DNA of 64,000 nucleotides from Elmis aenea (lineage: Eukaryota > Arthropoda > Insecta > Coleoptera > Elmidae): NCBI GenBank assembly GCA_947652605.1, contig OX393579.1, positions 51,652,970 through 51,716,969 of the forward strand, written 5' to 3'. Position 1 is the first letter of the stretch. Each line of letters opens with the position of its first letter. The position numbers were made by a program, and so were the translations under genes. This document shows, in pieces, positions 33,001 through 45,740 of the stretch. The notes beneath the pieces were generated by a model that ran no database searches, was not told the DNA's origin, and was given only the letters and a program-made list of their open reading frames with translations.

Positions 33001-36000
33001 TCAACATTTACATTCCTATTTCTAATGGGCGTCCATTAACTTTTCATACATTTGGCTTATAGATTCTTTGTAATCTCAAAATATATCACTTGATTAAAAT
33101 ATTTATATTAATAAAAAAATATACAGGGTGATTGAAATTCGAGTTTAAGCATGGGGATCTCGCTCATTATAATAGCTAGATGCTAGAGTATAGGTTTAAA
33201 TTTGTCAAAGCTGCTAAATTTTGTGCTTATTAATAATCGAAAGAGAAATTGGAAATATCTCAAACAGCATCCGAAAAAATTAGAAAAACCCGTAAAATAC
33301 GATTTTTGAAAATCGTCTATAACTCGTTTGGAGTATAGAATATTTTAAATGTTTAAAAACATTGCCGAAGCAACTTTTTAAGCCGAATCGGATGGTGGTC
33401 ACAAATTTTTTCTTGGTTGATTCGTTTTTGATTTATAACAACCTACTTTATTTTTTCTTATGGGCGTAATTTTTGCTATTTACATAATCAAATAGCATTT
33501 ATTTTTCTGAATTCATTGATGTATCAAACATGGTATGCTTCTTCATTCACTGCCAAATTTAAAAAAAAAAAGGTTTTAAACAATAACCATTATAAATCAG
33601 TTAGGCCGGTCGTTGTAGTTTGTTGTTTTTATAACAACCAATCGACAAACTAAAAGTTTTGAAAGCCTATTACTTGTGTGCAAGGGTTGTCTTCTATCTA
33701 GATATGTTTCTGCATATCGTTGACTTGACAATATAGAATTCCTATTCAATGAATAAAAAATTCGCAGCATATCGGGTTTTTCTTCGTTATTAAAGTTCAT
33801 TTTTACGAATTTATCGATGTGACAAGTAATAGAACACACAGAAAAAGTCCTACCGTCTATGTAAAAATCATAGCAGTGTTTGGAAAGTCTGTTGAAAACG
33901 CTAAACCAAATCGACGCAATAAAAAGTTGAAAATTCTATTAAATATAGCACAAAAAGTCACTTCAAAGAACGTTTTTATAATTTAAATTTTTTTGTACAG
34001 ATTCTAATTGCAGCGAGGAAAGTCAGATACAGGTTTTTGCAACAGTTTTAAATACAGTGTGTACAAAAAGTAACTTCGATTCGTCATATGTGAGAAATAC
34101 TGATTTTAGACATAATTGACCTTTGATTCTTTTTAAAGAAAATTACATTTTCAATAAGAAACTAAAAATATATAGGGTGTTATATTTAAAAAAACTGACT
34201 TATTCGTGTTTGAAGTTTGTCTAAATGGAACGGGCATAAGGAACACCCTGTGTATTATTTTAAAATTTTAACTTGTCAACAACTACTATTGTCCTACAAA
34301 ATTTTAAAGGAATTCGTTTTGACATAGCCAAGTTGTGAAATATAATTATTTTTGTATACTCCTGTTTCTGTAAATATATTTATAAAAACTTAAATAGTTC
34401 AAAAACGACTGAATTTAGATACATAAAACCTACAAGTTTTGGAAAGGAAATTCAATTTTACTTTTAAAGTTATAAAATATACTGGGTGCTCCATTTAAAA
34501 AAGCAAAGTGACGTATCGGTGCGCAAAAACAAAACACTGTGTATAGTTGAAAATAATTTAAGGTTATGTAGTAAATTACCACAAACAACTTTTGTATAAA
34601 ACCTTTTTTTGTAAAGTTGTCACAAGCCGAGATATTGATCCGTTGCGTTACTTTTTGCACACACTGTATCTAAAATCTGTGTTGATATCTTAATCATCAT
34701 ACAGTTTTACAACTTGGGCAATTTAAACCTATTCTTTAGAACTTGAATCAAAATCAGTCTGTATTTATTTAATTTATATAACCAGTTAAATAAAATCACT
34801 TTAAAATAAGTAAAGTTGTACATGTTTATAATTTGTGAGAAAAATAATCATCTATAGACTATAAACAGAATTTTATTGTGTGTTAAAATATTGCAAATAC
34901 TTTAATAACAGTTACAGAATCATTATAAATGCGTTTAAAACAACATGGATTTGTATAAGAATCTGGTCTGGATAAAATTACTCCAGCTTTATAGTAAAAA
35001 TAATAAATATCTTAAAACAGATTTTGATCTTGCCAAAGTAGAGCAGCGAAATTAGCTCATGTTTATAATATCTTATAAACCACTGTTTTATTCAAAAATA
35101 ACTAAACAATAGAAAAAGTTTAAATATAACGCTGTCACGATAACTACAGTTTTATATCCTGGATATACAGATATTACAAAATGTCCGCTGGACATGGTCC
35201 AAATTTAATTTGGTTAAACTATGAACATTAATATCAAGACATGAAGAACAGCTGCTGAAGATTGCTTAACTTATTTTCTTCATTTCCTACTTGCGATTAT
35301 TTTATATAAAAAATAAGGACAACTCACCTTCCTTGTCGTATAATCTAAAGGCTTCTTTAAGTTCTTTTGCCATGGCTTCGTCATCTTCCTCAACAATGAA
35401 TTTGGCAGCTAATGTTATGAACTCTTCAAACTCGAGACGTCCTGATTCTGTTATCATAAAAAAATTAGATGCAAGGTCAGATGCTCCAAGACTTGTAAGC
35501 GTGCCAAAATTTCGTTTTGAAATAAGACTATGATAAACGCTTGCTCAAAGTTAAACACACAAATCTTTTCAAGTGTTGTAGAATTTTACGTAGTGAAGTG
35601 GCTTAATGCAATAATTATCATGATTAAAACTATTCAATCGACTTATGTCTCAGAAAAGTCATCAATAATAAATTTTAAAGGTACTTTTTGGTGAAAAAAG
35701 ATTACTTTGATAACACAAAAATATACGTATTAACAAAAAATATCATGCGCCCATTAATACTGCCTCATTTAGTACATTTCTCAATTTTTCAGTGTTGTTA
35801 TTGTACAATATTGTATGAAACACAGTCAGCCGATCAAGACATTACTTCATATACATAGCAATAAAGGCAATTTGGGCAAATCAAATTTAAAGAAGCACTC
35901 CTTCGTTAACTGTATGCAAAATAAAGTGTATTGTAACTGTAACCAACACACGAACATTTAATTGGCAACATTTTAAAGACACCTTAAGGCATTTAAAATT

Positions 36001-39000
36001 GTCCCTGGCAAAAAAACAACCAAATATAATAAAGTCTACAAATTTTCAAGTTGACTGGTTACAAGGATATAGGCCCAACTTTTATTTTTTAATGACTTCC
36101 ATAATTGTATCCTTATAACAGCGTAAATACTTTTTTTTTGTGTTCAATTTAATAAACAAAAATTATCTAACAACTTTATTGCATAAACATTTATGATGTA
36201 TAAAAGGAAGCTGCATGTAAATTTGAGCAAAAGTTTACCACAATCAACTAACACATATCACGCCATCAAAAGCTTCAGATTATCTAATTTGTTAATAAAA
36301 AATCCTGCAAACAAACACAAATTAATTTTGTTATTTCAGTTACTGCAACATGCTTAAAACTATCATTATTTATTAACATAAGCCGTTTTATGTAATTACT
36401 ACAAACACTACTTACTGTCAGCATCAACTTCCTCGATAAGTTCTTCAAGAATTTTCTTATCGAATGGTTGACCCATCAAACGAAGAATATCAGCTACAAT
36501 TTCGCATGATATGCTTCCAGTTTTTCCACTAAAGCTTTCAAACGCCTTGCGTAGGACTGTCAAAAAAATTATAACTTAACACTCAAAAACAAACAAATTG
36601 TATTTTTTTGTTCACTTATTCCATAGTTTTAGTAACAAGGGCGTTCAAATTTAACCACGAATACTTTAATAAAAAACAATTTTAATAGCAAGTTAAATAA
36701 TCAACAAATGTTAATGATGTGGTATTATCAAATTTTTAGTAAATAAAATTCCATCGAAATTTTTACTAGACGCTTTGCACAATTTGGGAATAATTTTTTT
36801 TTTTTAAGTCGGATTTTTGAATGAGCCAAGAACTTTAGGGAAGGAAATATTCGTGTTAAAACTGATCCTCATGTGGGAAGAGCTACAACTTCATTTAACC
36901 AGAAGAACGAACAAAAAGTTAATGGCTTTATTTTGGAAAGAAGAAGCATAAAGGTTCGTGAAATTACTTAAATCCTGCAAAATTAATATCGAAAGTGTTA
37001 AAGAGATTATAAAATACCATCTAAAATATTGAAAAGTGACCGTCGGTAGATTCTGCGTTTGTTGACCGAAGAACACAAGATAAATCGTTTGCGCATCGCA
37101 TAGTTTCTTCCTTGCTGCAACGATATGCAGAAGGAGATGCATTTTTGGACTCAATTGTGATAACTGACGAAACCTGGGTACACCATTTCATGCACGAGTC
37201 AAAACTTTCGAGCACACAGTGATGTCACACCACATCTCCAAAACCGAAAAAGCAAGACCACGTTTTCAGCTGGTACGGTCATGGTCATATTCTTTATGGA
37301 TTTGCAGGGAGCGTTTGTGGTTGATATTGGCAGAACATGGCACTATAAACGCAGATTATTACTTAACATTCTTAAAGGATAAGAGTGCAATCAGGAACTA
37401 AAGAAGTATTCTGTTTTCTCTAAGACTACACTCGGCCTCGCGCGGTTGCAAAAGCCATTGAGGAATTAATGAAACTACAGTAGAACCTTCTACATCACTT
37501 AACATTAAGTCCGCATCTTGCTTCCTCCGATTTTCATTTGTTAAAACCCCTGGAAGAAATTTGAGGGGGAAAATCCCGTCGAATGAGAAATTTATCGAAG
37601 CTGTTCTGGACTGGATCAAGATTCAGCTAAAAAGCTTCTTTCAGCCAATAATTAATAAGCTACAATGGCGCAAGTTTATCCAGATGTATGGGGGCTATAT
37701 TGAATTAATACAATTTTTCTTCGTTTAGCAGTTTTGCAAGTATTTTCAAAAATAAATTCCTGGTTAAATTTGAATGTTCCTTGTATTAACACTTGCTACG
37801 ATTTTATTTTGCGATCATTCCGTAAGGACGAAAACAAAAGAAAAATAATAAACTATTGCAAAAAAAATAGAAAGAAAAATACCGATTAATTTTGGGAATG
37901 AACCAGCTTTAACTTTGAAAAAGCATACATCTTATTTGTCCTACTAGACCAGGGGTGGCGAACCTATGGCACGCGTGCCACAGCCGGCACGTAGAAAAAT
38001 TTTATTGGCACTCGGAAGAAATAGTTGCTTTTCTTACGGTTTTTGGAAAATTAATACTTTTTTTTTAAATAATGAATTAATAACACCAAATTATATTCAT
38101 TCAAATAAAATACATGTATTTTGTTTCGAAACTATGCGAATTTCAAACAAAATTACAAGTATTTAGACGAGATATTGCTTCTCTGCCTTCAAATATTTTC
38201 CAAATTTATATTTTTATAGAAAATTTCACACGTCAAATTGAAATAAATCAAATGCAATTGACTGAAGATTTAACCACAGCTGTGGAATCAATAATCGATG
38301 AATTTCCTTCACAATTTACAAATTTCGAAGAAATTTCAAAATTCATAATTCACCCAGACGTAATCAAAGTTGATGAACTTGATTTGGAAATTTTTTAATG
38401 ATTAAAATTAGAACATTTTGAAATGCAATTATTTGATTTTCAATCAAGTGCAATTTAGAGGCAAAGTTTATTGACTTAAGGGAAAATTTAGAGATTGTCG
38501 AAAGCGAACGTTTGGAGGAAAAATAAACAATAATGTTTAAAGCAAAATTATTATTGTCTGGCAAACGATTCCAGAAAAGTTCAAATCTGTAAAGAAATAG
38601 CGTCGGCTAATTTAATTATATTTTCTTCCACATATGCATGTGAGTGACTGTTTTCACAAATGAATTTGATAAAAAGTAAATTCAGAAATACATTAACGGA
38701 TGAATCTAGTTCAACAAGCATTTTATTAAAAGTTACGGAATACCAACTTGATATAACAAACAACAAAAAGCATTCAACAACAAAAATCGCATCAAAAACT
38801 CATATTTTAATTTGTATTATACATAAGTATAATACCTACTTAATTAATGTTGTTTGAAAAGTAAACACATGTAATCTGAAATTATTATTTTTGTCTTATT
38901 ATATCTTTCTATTGGTAAAATATTTAATGTTTCTTTAAAAATTTAGTTATGTATCTTTAGTTTTTGTTGTTTAATTACAAATTTCTATTAGTAGTCAATA

Positions 39001-40446
39001 AAAATATTCATTTAATACAAATATTGTAATATTAACTCTTCATCTCCTCACAATCAGTAATTTTTTTTTCTTTATTCATTGCAAAAGTTACCTGGCACGC
39101 CAGCATTTCAAAATGTGAAAGTTTTAAAAAATTGGTACGCGGACATAAAAAGGTATGCCATCCCCGGTCTAGGGACTCTTATCATGTAGCAGTAGCCTAC
39201 TTAAGTACCTATATGAATTTTTCATTTACAAATAAACAAATAGGACTACTACTGATAAAGCGGTGAAAGCTTAAACTGCCACAAGAAATCGCTAGCACCA
39301 TTTTGGCGAAAACAAAAAAGTAGCAAACTTATCCAAATACACAAATTTAATTGCACATCTAAATTTACTGGATTAGTTTATATTTCAAAAGTGTGGCATC
39401 TAAATCATCTAAAAATACCATCAAGTTCATTGGACTTTTGTTTAATCTCAACAAATTGTTAAGAAGACTACGTACACACTTTAAATATACTAATGCAATC
39501 CAGAGTTGCACAACAGTAACAAACTAGAAAATTCTAGTGACGGATCGAGAAAATTTAGGAGAAGAAAACTAAAGTTAAGTTGGAAAAAGCTCGGTAAAAA
39601 TAACAACAGCATTGCTTAGTTATCGAGCGTTATTCATTCGTTAAATTTTGACTTGGTTTTGTGCAGTTGGGCTAACGGCTAAGTACCTCAACGCTACTTA
39701 CAAAACGCAAGTGTCAGCGAAATTAGGTCAGATTGTCCCCTTCAGCAAAATTTATTAGAGTAAATGTGTTATTGAGTCACGAAAGCTACTACAGACCGCT
39801 TAATTGCGCCTCGCAGGCGACACCAAGACACACTCGATTTAAAATTATCTATTATTGCGTGAAACAATACGCGATTTCGAAAGGCCTCCATAAATTAAGG
39901 ACATTTAGAGCGTATTATGTCTGGGGAATAAACAGCAACATTGTGTCTTGAGAGACTGGCCACGAACAACGGTCTTTTGTGGGAGATTTAAGTTTGAAAA
40001 TATTTTGATGGTAGTCGCTGCAGCTGTTCCATTAGCACAGCCGTGTCGAGTTATTCTTGTACAATCTCCAGTGTCCACTGATATAAACAAACGCTTCTCG
40101 TATCAAACCGCCTACACGAGCACACTAGGATCTGGTTTGCTATCTAAGAAAGTCTAAAATTATTTATTGGTGTTCGTCACTGATCGTCTTCTGTTTCAAG
40201 TAAATAATTGCGGGAACTCTCGAAATATATAGTATAACATGTGTGCCTATTATTAATCACCGTCACCAATAAGTCAATTGGGTGAAATGACGCGTTTTTC
40301 TACCATCGGAGACGAAAATTAACGAAATACCGAAAACTTAAGATATTTTGGCCTAAAGTACTTACTTTTGAGCTATTTATTTTTAATGAAATAAACGACG
40401 TCTTAATGGACCACTTACCGGCAATTTGTTCTGGAGGTAAATCATC
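30024..40446 (-). CDS. TpnC: Troponin C (insect, two-site type), start exon not found
   Basis: Ca2+ sensor subunit of the troponin complex on muscle thin filaments. Minus-strand coding exons in order: 40446-40419, 36556-36416, 35447-35328, 32558-32427, 30049-30024 (TAA). They sum to 149 codons in perfect phase. The protein begins [18 protein letters not shown] and ends [13 protein letters not shown]-hand 1 ([11 protein letters not shown]) and 3 ([14 protein letters not shown]) lack key acidic ligands. EF-hand 2 ([12 protein letters not shown]) and 4 ([12 protein letters not shown]) are complete, as in insect TnC isoforms that bind Ca2+ at sites II and IV. The first visible exon opens in phase 0, so the Met and perhaps one or two residues come from an exon upstream of 40446. 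The last coding exon encodes only eight residues. Introns carry two mariners, a hAT and smaller elements. Confidence 0.95.
30105..31600 (+). pseudogene. Mariner transposon with inactivated transposase
   Basis: Transposase from ATG 30478. N-terminal HTH ([20 protein letters not shown]), linker ([19 protein letters not shown]), then a frameshift near 30941. After it [13 protein letters not shown] replaces the usual VTGDET motif, so the first catalytic Asp is His. The second Asp remains in [13 protein letters not shown] and the third in [10 protein letters not shown] (34 residues apart class, D34D). The C-terminus is [16 protein letters not shown] (about 31490-31530). A CAGGATGTCCCAAAG sequence at about 30108 may be the left terminal repeat; no matching right end was found. 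Inserted in the last intron of the troponin C gene, opposite strand. Confidence 0.9.
31893..32113. repeat. Small inverted-repeat element in troponin C intron
   Basis: CTTTCAAGATAAACTAAAC (31901) is inverted at 32085-32104 (GTTCAGTTTATCTTGAAAG). Probably a MITE of about 220 bp. Confidence 0.55.
33122..33460. repeat. Left arm of a CAGGGTG-type element
   Basis: Begins ATACAGGGTGATTGAAATTC and carries the subterminal ATGGGGATCTCGCTCATTAT shared with other palindromes of the window. No inverted partner was recognised nearby. Confidence 0.5.
34051..34675. mobile_element. TIR element with ACAGTGTGTRCAAAAAGTAAC ends
   Basis: Left end at about 34051 and right end at about 34672 are inverted copies. 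The interior includes other fragments with ATATAGGGTGTTATATTT and AACACCCTGTGTATT ends (34174-34255) and a stretch like 63220-63330. Lies in a troponin C intron. Confidence 0.6.
36636..37790 (+). pseudogene. Heavily decayed mariner with visible terminal repeats
   Basis: TIRs CAAGGGCGTTCAAATTTAACC (from 36637) and the inverted GGTTAAATTTGAATGTTCCTTG (to 37785). Transposase fragments on the plus strand: [15 protein letters not shown] then [15 protein letters not shown] (first catalytic Asp, about 37160-37200), FSAGTVM, and [14 protein letters not shown] sequence near 37340. Stops and shifts are common. The lineage differs from the mariner at 30105. Lies in troponin C intron 1. Confidence 0.8.
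37953..39168 (+). mobile_element. hAT element, C-terminal transposase remnant
   Basis: Ends CAGGGGTGGCGAACCTATGG and inverted GGTATGCCATCCCCGG are hAT-type. Inside, the frame 38114-38398 ([16 protein letters not shown] ... [15 protein letters not shown]) is followed by degenerate ACESLFSQMNF-like sequence (about 38630-38680), the hAT dimerisation motif. It resembles GTF2IRD2/ZBED-like hAT transposases. Non-functional. Lies in troponin C intron 1. Confidence 0.75.
39650..40170. other. Less AT-rich non-repetitive block in troponin C intron 1
   Basis: Base composition is clearly richer in G and C than its surroundings and no transposon similarity was recognised. It may be a regulatory block or an unseen alternative exon. 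Function unknown. Confidence 0.25.
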
Positions 40447-40738
40447 CTGCAAAAGATAGAAACAGCATTATTATTATGTAGAAATTATTAAACACACGTA
40501 TTATAGGTATGGTGGCCATATTTTCATAGAAAAATTAAAGACAAATAGAGCCACCGAACAAAAACCTATACCAAACCACGTCGGATACCTCCGTTCAAAA
40601 AACAAAACCTTATCCACCTTTTTTAAGTGGTTTTAAGGACATAAAAATTCAATTGGAAGTCTATTTTCACGTCAGTTACAAAAATAAAATGTATTTCTTT
40701 TTATACACAACACTAATATTTTTAAATATTTTAATATA

Positions 40739-41805
40739 CAAGGTGTTTCTTAAATATCGCGAAAGACTTTGGAAGGTAATTCCTTATCGAAAATTAAGGG
40801 GGGGCTTTTGTATAAATTTTTTTTCTTAGAAGTCTCCTTTTGGAGTAACGCCTCCCTAAAGGGGAGCGGTAAAATTGTTTTTTGTTTAAATTTCTCAAAT
40901 TTGGAGAAGTGTAGGAGAATGACATTTGGTATATGTTTTGTACTTATTGAGAGGCTTCCCATAATAATATTTTTAATTATCTCCCACCTTCACAAGGGGC
41001 TGAAAAGTGCGACCCCTGTTGTTTTTTTTTATCAGAACTTTTTGGAGGCTTGAAATTTTGCAATTTAAAAAAAATTGAAAGCTTGATTTATTTAGAAACT
41101 TTTTTGTTTTTAAATTTTCCTGCAACACCTACAGTTTTTGAGTAAAAAATTAAATGAGTTAACATGAACCATTCAATATTCCAAAACAAAACGATTCATT
41201 TTGGTGGTTACTAATTACTATGGTTTGTTTATGTTCATGTTGGATAGAATTGACGGGTGTTGTCGTGTTGTTACCTCTTAAACTTCAAAATGAATTACAC
41301 CCGTCAATTCTACCCAATACGAACACAAACAAACCATGGTAACCACCAAAATGAATCGTTTTATTTTGGAACATTTGGTGGTTCATGTTCACTCATTTAA
41401 TTTTTTACTTAAAAACTGCATGTTTGCAGGAAAATTTTAAGAATAAAAAAAATTCCAAATAAATCAAGCTTTCAAAGGAATTTTTGCAAAATGTCAAGCC
41501 TTCAAAAGTTTTGATAAAAAAACCAACAGGGGTCGCACTTTTCAGCCCCTTGTAAAGGTGGGAGATAATTAAAAATATTTTTATGGGAAATCTCTTAATA
41601 AGCATAAAACATCTACCAACTGCTATTCTCCTACACATCTCCAAATTTGAAAAATAAAATTAAAACCTAATTTTATCGCTCCTTTTTAGGGGGGTGTAAC
41701 TCCTAAAGGAGACGTCTGAGAAAAAAAATTATATGAAAGCCCCACCTTAATTTTCGTTAAGGAACTACCTCCCGAAAATTTTCGCAATATTTAAGAAACA
41801 CCCTG
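40739..41805. mobile_element. Palindromic element (ACAGGGTGTTTC family)
   Basis: Ends CAAGGTGTTTCTTAAATATC and inverted ATTTAAGAAACACCCTG, TA flanks. The arms meet around 41240-41300, where GTTGGATAGAATTGACGGGT faces its inverse. Lies upstream of the first visible troponin C exon. Confidence 0.85.
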
Positions 41806-42973
41806 TATAATTAACAATTATTTACATATCTATTTTAAATTAAATGATATTTTTGTTAGAAATGTATTTTTTATGTTATATTTTACGCAATCAAACACTT
41901 TTACACAGTTCATATAATAATTATTTTCGGTATAAATGCAAGCTTCTAGTGTTTCGAATTTCTGTTGATATTTTTGTCTTCATTGGTCCAAAAACATTAT
42001 TGATAGAAACAAACCTGTTAGTAGAAGCGTTTGAAAAGTTTTTAAAAGGTACTACATTTTTAGAGAAGTGTTGAATATTGAAACCCATTTTTGTTCAACA
42101 GATATTGAACTTTGCTGCCATTGGTGTAATTTTTCTTTGGTTATAAAGTTTTTGATAAAACAAATTTTATCCAATTAATCACCCCTTTTTATTCGTATTT
42201 TTTTTACATTGGAAACAATAGTTACATTTTGTTTACTTTGGACCAAACGCTCTTTCAAATAACAGAATTACGTCTATTTTAGTCATTTCTTGAAAAGCCA
42301 TATTTCACTGATTTAAATCAATTGCAATTAATATAAGTTTGATAAAATGATTGCACAAATTCTATAAATGATTTTGCATTCTGATAGAGATCATTTTCCA
42401 ATTATGAAATAATTCCATTCATGAGTAAAACCTTCTGTTTTTACTTCCAGATAATTGTAATTTAAATTCTTTTAAAAAGTAACGAAAGTTTCGCATATTG
42501 AAATGTTATGAGATACAGTTTCCAGAATGTGTTTATGAAAGGTTAAAGCTTGACAATTGGGAAAAAACATGTTTCAGCGAAGGAATAATTAACAAAAAGT
42601 TTTGAGAATTGTAGGACATTTTTCCTGCTCTAAAAAGTACATTTTAAGAGCGGTTTTAAAATAATTTCCAAAACCGGTAATAGTCAACCACCTAACTTCA
42701 ATGTACCCTAGTAGTTTTTGTTGCTGAACAACTTGATCATCACAAATTTCTTTAAAATTTTTAACTCGTATCGAATAGATATAAAAGTATGAAACTTTTT
42801 TATTGTTATAACTTCGATATCAACAGTTCTGAAAGGAATTTTACACCATTACCAATATAATTGTTTCATATGTGCGGGGCACAATAAACACCAATTAATT
42901 TATTGCCCAAATATTTTAAATAAAGAACAAAATTGAGTTTTCAAAAAATAAATAAATCTAAAGGACATTGCTT
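41806..42973. other. Intergenic, nothing recognised
   Basis: AT-rich. The 76-residue frame at 41844-42074 has no recognisable motif. Confidence 0.4.
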
Positions 42974-43691
42974 TCAAACAAAGGACTGTTCTTTATAAAA
43001 GGAAGTATGGTCACCATAATTATAGGCAGAGTGCAGGTATTTACCGCATATGGCCCCGCGGGTAGTACGACCCCGCGCTGGCGATATTTTTTTAAATAAT
43101 TAAAAAAAAATGAAATTTGAAAAAACCATTTGTTCTGAAGGGGTAAATAAAAGTTCATTTTTATGGCCCCAAATGTATTTTCGCACAATATAAAATATCA
43201 CGAACACAATAAGGAACTCGTTTTCAAAATCTTTACAAATTTTAAAGCTTTTTAATGATAACAAATTATTAGTTTTTTATATTCACTTTGACATTTTTAA
43301 AAGTATTTTTAAGGAAACGGTCCTCATGCCCTATTTACTACGATTTTATGGCAAAAGTTTATTTTAATCCGATACTAACGATCAAAATATTGCGAAACAC
43401 ATGCCCGCCCGTTGCATCTGCTACAATTAATTTTTTTAATATAGTCGTAAAATCGTCCTTCATTAGTTCGGATACTATCAAAACTTTATTTAAAAATAAA
43501 CTTTTAAACGGCGGTTTTTTTGCCTTAGCTAATTTAAAACTACCGTAAAGTTTTCCCTGGCACACGCGATTTTGGGCGCTACATGCTTGGGTACGCTTCA
43601 TAGCTTGCAGAATCCCACGTCTGAGTTCACTCGGAATATCACCGAAAACTATCCCTGCCAAAATTGTGTTCGACGCAGGGTCAATAGACAT
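42974..43691 (-). CDS. Candidate two-exon gene, unknown product
   Basis: Not recognised. Minus-strand exon 1 at 43691-43544 starts ATGTCTATTGAC and encodes SIDPASNTILAGIVFGDIPS ... NRVCQGKLY. It is distinctly richer in GC than its flanks and ends at a possible donor TACG|GTAGTT. A possible acceptor at 43078-43080 leads to exon 2 (43077-42974), also GC-rich, encoding RTTRGAICGKYLHSAYNYGD to a TGA. The phase fits and would give 83 aa. Exon 1 alone reads on as a 110-residue open frame. No domain, signal peptide or membrane segment was seen. The splice sites are weak (poor pyrimidine tract). It could equally be a transposon remnant. Confidence 0.2.
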
Positions 43692-44644
43692 TAGATATAC
43701 ATCAATTTAAACACCTGTTAATTAAAAGAGAAAACTCGTACGACTGGCAGCACTTTTGATTTTCTCTAGACGAACGGGCGATTAAAAATAAATCCATGTC
43801 GAAAGGCCAGCTAAGATAAATTTGTGGGAAAAAATAAGAATCATGATGAAAAACAAGAGTCGTTTGTCTAATTTGGGATTTCTGTATTTTGTTGAATTTT
43901 CTAAATAAAAACTGTTTACACTGCTCTTATTATTCAAAGATGTGATAAACAGATTCGTAGCAAAAAAAACATGAATATGATTCTGTAACATAATAATAAA
44001 ACAGCTGTTATTTTTGCACTTTTTGAGTAATTTTTTACATGAACTATTATTAAATTAAAATTACACTGTTTTATTATCTTTTGTTTCATTGCACACTACG
44101 CAATAAAAAGTACGGTGTTTATTTTAATAACAAAATGATACAAAATTGAGACTATACAGGGTGTCCCAGATAGCATTTCCAGCATGGGAATCTCGCTTAT
44201 TATAAGAGGTACAGGTTTGCTTGATTAGATGGGTTATTTCTAAATATGAGAGGAGCTACTTCAAAAGTTACAGCAAAATATACGAAAATGTTAAATTTTT
44301 TCTCTCATAGCTTTTTTGTTTTAATCATTAGATCAGTTTTATTTATTGGTAGGGGAAGGTGGTATATACTGGAACACTTTTTTTTAAATTTTGCGTAACT
44401 TTTGAACGGTTTAATTTGCATACCTCAAATTGATATGAGATATTCATATTGCTTTAGTTTATCATTGCATATACAAAAAAATATTTTTTAAAATAAAGGT
44501 ACACAAATAGAGGGACCGTCCCACTATACACCACTTGTCCCCACATAAACCTACCCGTGGTACATTGTGGGACAGCAAAAAATATAGAGCACAAATTATT
44601 TGCTATAATTTTCTTTTATTTGTCACTTGCACCACACTATAACC

Positions 44645-45725
44645 CAGTGGTTCTCAAACTGGGTGCCGCGGCACCCTAGGGTGCCGTAAGTACACCAGAA
44701 GGGTGCCGCGAAATTTTTAACTGTTTATATGTTTAAAACCAAATATTTAACTGCTGCAAATATCTAAATCTAAAACAAAAAATTATACTCCTATATTTTA
44801 ATTATATTGGACAAAGCTTAAATAAAAGTTATTATTTGGTTTTTGGTGTTCCAAATCATCTTATTTAACAGACATATTTGATCACCTGAACAAGTGGAAC
44901 TCCAGTATGTAAGGAAGAAATGAAAATATTTTGACTTCTGCAGATAAAATTAAGGCGTTTAAAGATAAAATTAAAATGTGGAAAATAAAATTATACTCAA
45001 ATAATGTAGAAATGTTTGTTAAAGTTGCCGAATTGTAATATAATAACAAAGATTTGCAAAAGCTTAGTTACAGTCATTTAACATTTTTAGAAGAACAAAT
45101 TAACCATTATTTCCCAGACATATCAGTTAATTTGTAAGACTGGATTAGAAATCCATTTGTAGAGTCAACATCTGAAATAAGTGACTTAAGTCTTATAGAA
45201 GTTGAAGAATTAATTGATATACGTAACGATCGCACGTTAAGATTGAAGCATTCAGAAATATGTCTGAATTCATTTTGGATAACAATTATAAAGGAACACC
45301 CCAATATAGGGTTCAAATCATTTAATATTTTATTGCAGTTTTCCAAATCGCATTTCTGTGAACTAGGATTTTCTGCACTCGTAAATATTAAAACAAAGAA
45401 GAGAAAGAGACTAAAAATCCTTGAAAATGAGATGAGAGTATGTCTCTCAAAAACACGACCTAATATCAAAGAAATATGCAAACACCATCACGCACATATT
45501 TCACATTAAGTTCACATTTTAACACCAAACACTTTATAATAACTTTTGTTTTGTACGTTTTTGTGCTGTTTGGAAATAAACTTACTTTAAATAACTTTCT
45601 TTTTTTTCTGTAAAAAACAAAAACAAAAAAAAAATAAAAAAATAATAATAATAATAATAGGGGTGCCGTGAATTTGGTTTAATGATTTCAGTGTGCCGCC
45701 AGACAAAAAAGTTTGAGAACCACTG
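44645..45725 (+). mobile_element. hAT element (ZBED5/SCAND3-like) with perfect 8-bp target duplication
   Basis: Ends CAGTGGTTCTCAAACTGGGT and inverted AGTTTGAGAACCACTG. The 8-bp duplication CTATAACC is perfect at 44637-44644 and 45726-45733. Subterminal GGTGCCGCGGCACC and GGGTGCCG repeats. Inside, a degenerate plus-strand frame from about 45060 reads HLTFLEEQINHYFPDISVNL, DWIRNPFVEST, LKHSEICLNSFW and FSKSHFCELGFSAL (hAT dimerisation region). The N-terminal BED finger and DDE core are missing, so this is an internally deleted, non-autonomous copy. Confidence 0.9.
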
Positions 45726-45740
45726 CTATAACCAATAATA

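Noticed and set aside
37219..37401. 60-residue plus-strand frame as an independent gene
   Set aside because: It lies within a decayed mariner bounded by recognisable TIRs.
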